Source of the DNA: Klebsormidium nitens
Taxonomy: Eukaryota > Streptophyta > Klebsormidiophyceae > Klebsormidiales > Klebsormidiaceae
Direction of reading: 5' to 3'
Length of the DNA stretch: 64,000 bases
Assembly: GCA_000708835.1 (NCBI GenBank)
Contig: DF237368.1
Location: forward strand, 1 to 64,000
How positions within the stretch are numbered: the stretch's first letter is position 1; every line of letters begins with the position of its first letter. The position numbers and the translations under genes are program-made. Under the pieces are notes generated by a model. It was given only the letters and a program-made list of their open reading frames with translations. It made no database searches and was not told where the DNA came from. Below are positions 62,931 through 64,000 of the stretch, in pieces.

Positions 62931-63195
62931 TCACCACCATAATTCTCCGCCCCAGGTCCCCGTTGCAGACTGCCCTCCGCGCGCGCTTCTCCTTGCCGAC
63001 GTCACCCAGGTCTCCACTGACGTCAAGCAGCGGGTCTCTCGTACGCGGCTTCCTCCGGCGTGGTGCCAAACGTTCTTCTGGCGACCCAGCGCTTGGGCGC
63101 TGCGCAAACGATCAACGTCCCGGTTGTATCCGCTGGAGGAAGTCCCCGGGAGGACACTTGAGGGACCCGCCGAATTGAGCATCAGGGTGAGCCAC
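62931..63195 (+). repeat. Tandem unit element, copy 2
   Basis: It is homologous to 61173-61430. Between GCCCCAG and GTGAGC lies a 231-bp segment that is open in one frame (77 codons, phase 0 at both ends). No domain is recognised; by order it may derive from RCC1 exon 4, but this is not convincing at sequence level. Confidence 0.6.
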
Positions 63196-64000
63196 TTTGA
63201 CTTTATCGGTTAGTGTGTCTCTCGTCAACGCAAAATACGGCTTTGAACTCCACTGCTTCGAACTCTATACATTTCGGCCATTTCCGAGTTGCTATTGCGT
63301 TGTCAATACTTTCTCCTCCATTCTCGATAGCTTAACAAGAAGCTGAATGCACAAACCCTGGTGTAAGAGGCCGACGTCGAGTTGATTTCCTGGCCGTCTT
63401 CTTGCTCCTTTTTTGAGAAGTTGCAGCAGAGGCGTCGTCTCCGCTGTGCTCTAGTCCAAGTTGAGTGTCTTCGGCTTCGCCTGGCTTGTGGTACTACAAT
63501 CCATCTGAAAAGGACATACTGGATGTGGTCTAACGTCAAAAAGGCGCATCTTAAAACTAATTGTTGTTATTCTGCCCCGAGTATCTGTTCCGCTGCAGAA
63601 ATCTGGTGGGTTCCCCCTGTGTTGTTGACGGGTCTCACACTCTGATTGCAGCGCAAGTACATACCAAGCTGCCCTCCAACCGGCCGAACACGTGTGACGT
63701 GTGCTTCCGATGACGTCAGCGGGTGCCCGAGAACTCTGACGTTACCGGAACCGAATAAGAGGCCGTCATCGCTGGCCGTTCCCAGAGGATGGGACTGGAG
63801 CGGTTTCCAAGGCTGTGGGCGACCGGCGGAGGTCAGCAAACTGACCATACTGGCGACGTGCCGCAAATTCTGAATTTCAGTAGGTGTGCAACTTCCGATG
63901 TCAGCAAGGTTTGCAACCTCCAGGAGAACTAGACAACGGGTTAAGCGTGTAACTGCTTGGTGTCATACTCTGGCGAGCTTGTGTACGTCATTCATTTTGC

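Larger units (their letters stand above)
60755..63870 (+). pseudogene. Degenerate tandem array derived from RCC1-repeat gene exons
   Basis: Segments resembling exons 5 and 6 of the RCC1 gene at 13.9-19.5 kb occur here on the opposite strand. The exon 5-like copy is 61755-61990 (GCCAGATCACGGGTGTCTGT, then CCACGTGGCAGC and GGGGCGACCA). The exon 6-like copies are 60755-60850, 62354-62635 (TTTTGCAGGTCTCGGC, then CGCTTCGGGCC and GATGACGTCA) and about 63650-63870. Intron sequence after exon 6 is also recognisable, so this is a genomic duplication and not a retrocopy. A second element, flanked by splice-like sites, is present at both 61173-61430 and 62931-63195, showing a tandem unit of about 1.76 kb. 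Frames are broken, so it is probably non-functional. Confidence 0.65.

Noticed and set aside
1-64000. CRISPR arrays, insertion sequences, bacterial-type operons, rRNA or tRNA genes
   Set aside because: None found; gene structure is eukaryotic with spliceosomal introns throughout.

Overview
This is a nuclear fragment from a green-lineage eukaryote. Genes are split by many short exons with GT..AG introns (donors mostly GTGAGN/GTAAGN), and several products carry plastid or mitochondrial targeting sequences. A full-length UVR8 photoreceptor gene points to the green plant lineage. A CFAP97/Hemingway ciliary gene implies a flagellated stage, which excludes angiosperms. Together with a nuclear gene for a plastid-type ribosomal protein L16, this suggests a streptophyte alga (Klebsormidium-like) or another early-diverging relative; that assignment is inference. 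Exon models were built by hand from splice sites, reading phase and family conservation, with no transcript evidence.

Layout. 1-8.3 kb: no supported gene, with degenerate copies of a dispersed repeat. 8.4-12.0 kb (-): plant tweety-like multi-pass membrane protein, 3 exons. 13.9-19.5 kb (-): RCC1-repeat protein, 7 exons. 21.6-23.1 kb (+): MYND zinc-finger protein broken by one frameshift. 24.2-26.1 kb (-): FKBP12-type prolyl isomerase with an N-terminal extension. 28.2-31.9 kb (+): CFAP97-domain protein. 33.3-40.2 kb (-): UVR8, 11 exons, 440 residues. 41.4-44.3 kb (+): mitochondrial-type ribosomal protein bL9. 45.6-47.5 kb (-): plastid-type ribosomal protein uL16 with a transit-peptide exon. 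48.1-50.2 kb (+): plastid ribosomal protein uS5. 52.1-54.5 kb (-): ankyrin-repeat protein with a candidate transit peptide. 55.1-59.5 kb (+): very long F-box/armadillo-repeat protein with two frame breaks. 59.5-64 kb: degenerate, tandemly repeated copies of the RCC1 gene's exons in opposite orientation.

Gene strand alternates almost perfectly after 20 kb, giving a series of divergent pairs (RCC1/MYND, FKBP/CFAP97, UVR8/bL9, uL16/uS5, ankyrin/F-box-ARM). Three neighbours encode organellar ribosomal proteins. uL16 and uS5, both members of the bacterial S10-spc ribosomal cluster, are divergent with about 550 bp between start codons.

The most unusual signal is recurrent partial tandem duplication at exon edges inside introns. 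The UVR8 exon carrying a GWRHT motif, CFAP97 exon 3 and bL9 exon 4 each have decayed copies in the adjacent intron, often with the splice site retained. The uL16 and RCC1 introns also carry short tandem duplications beside splice sites.
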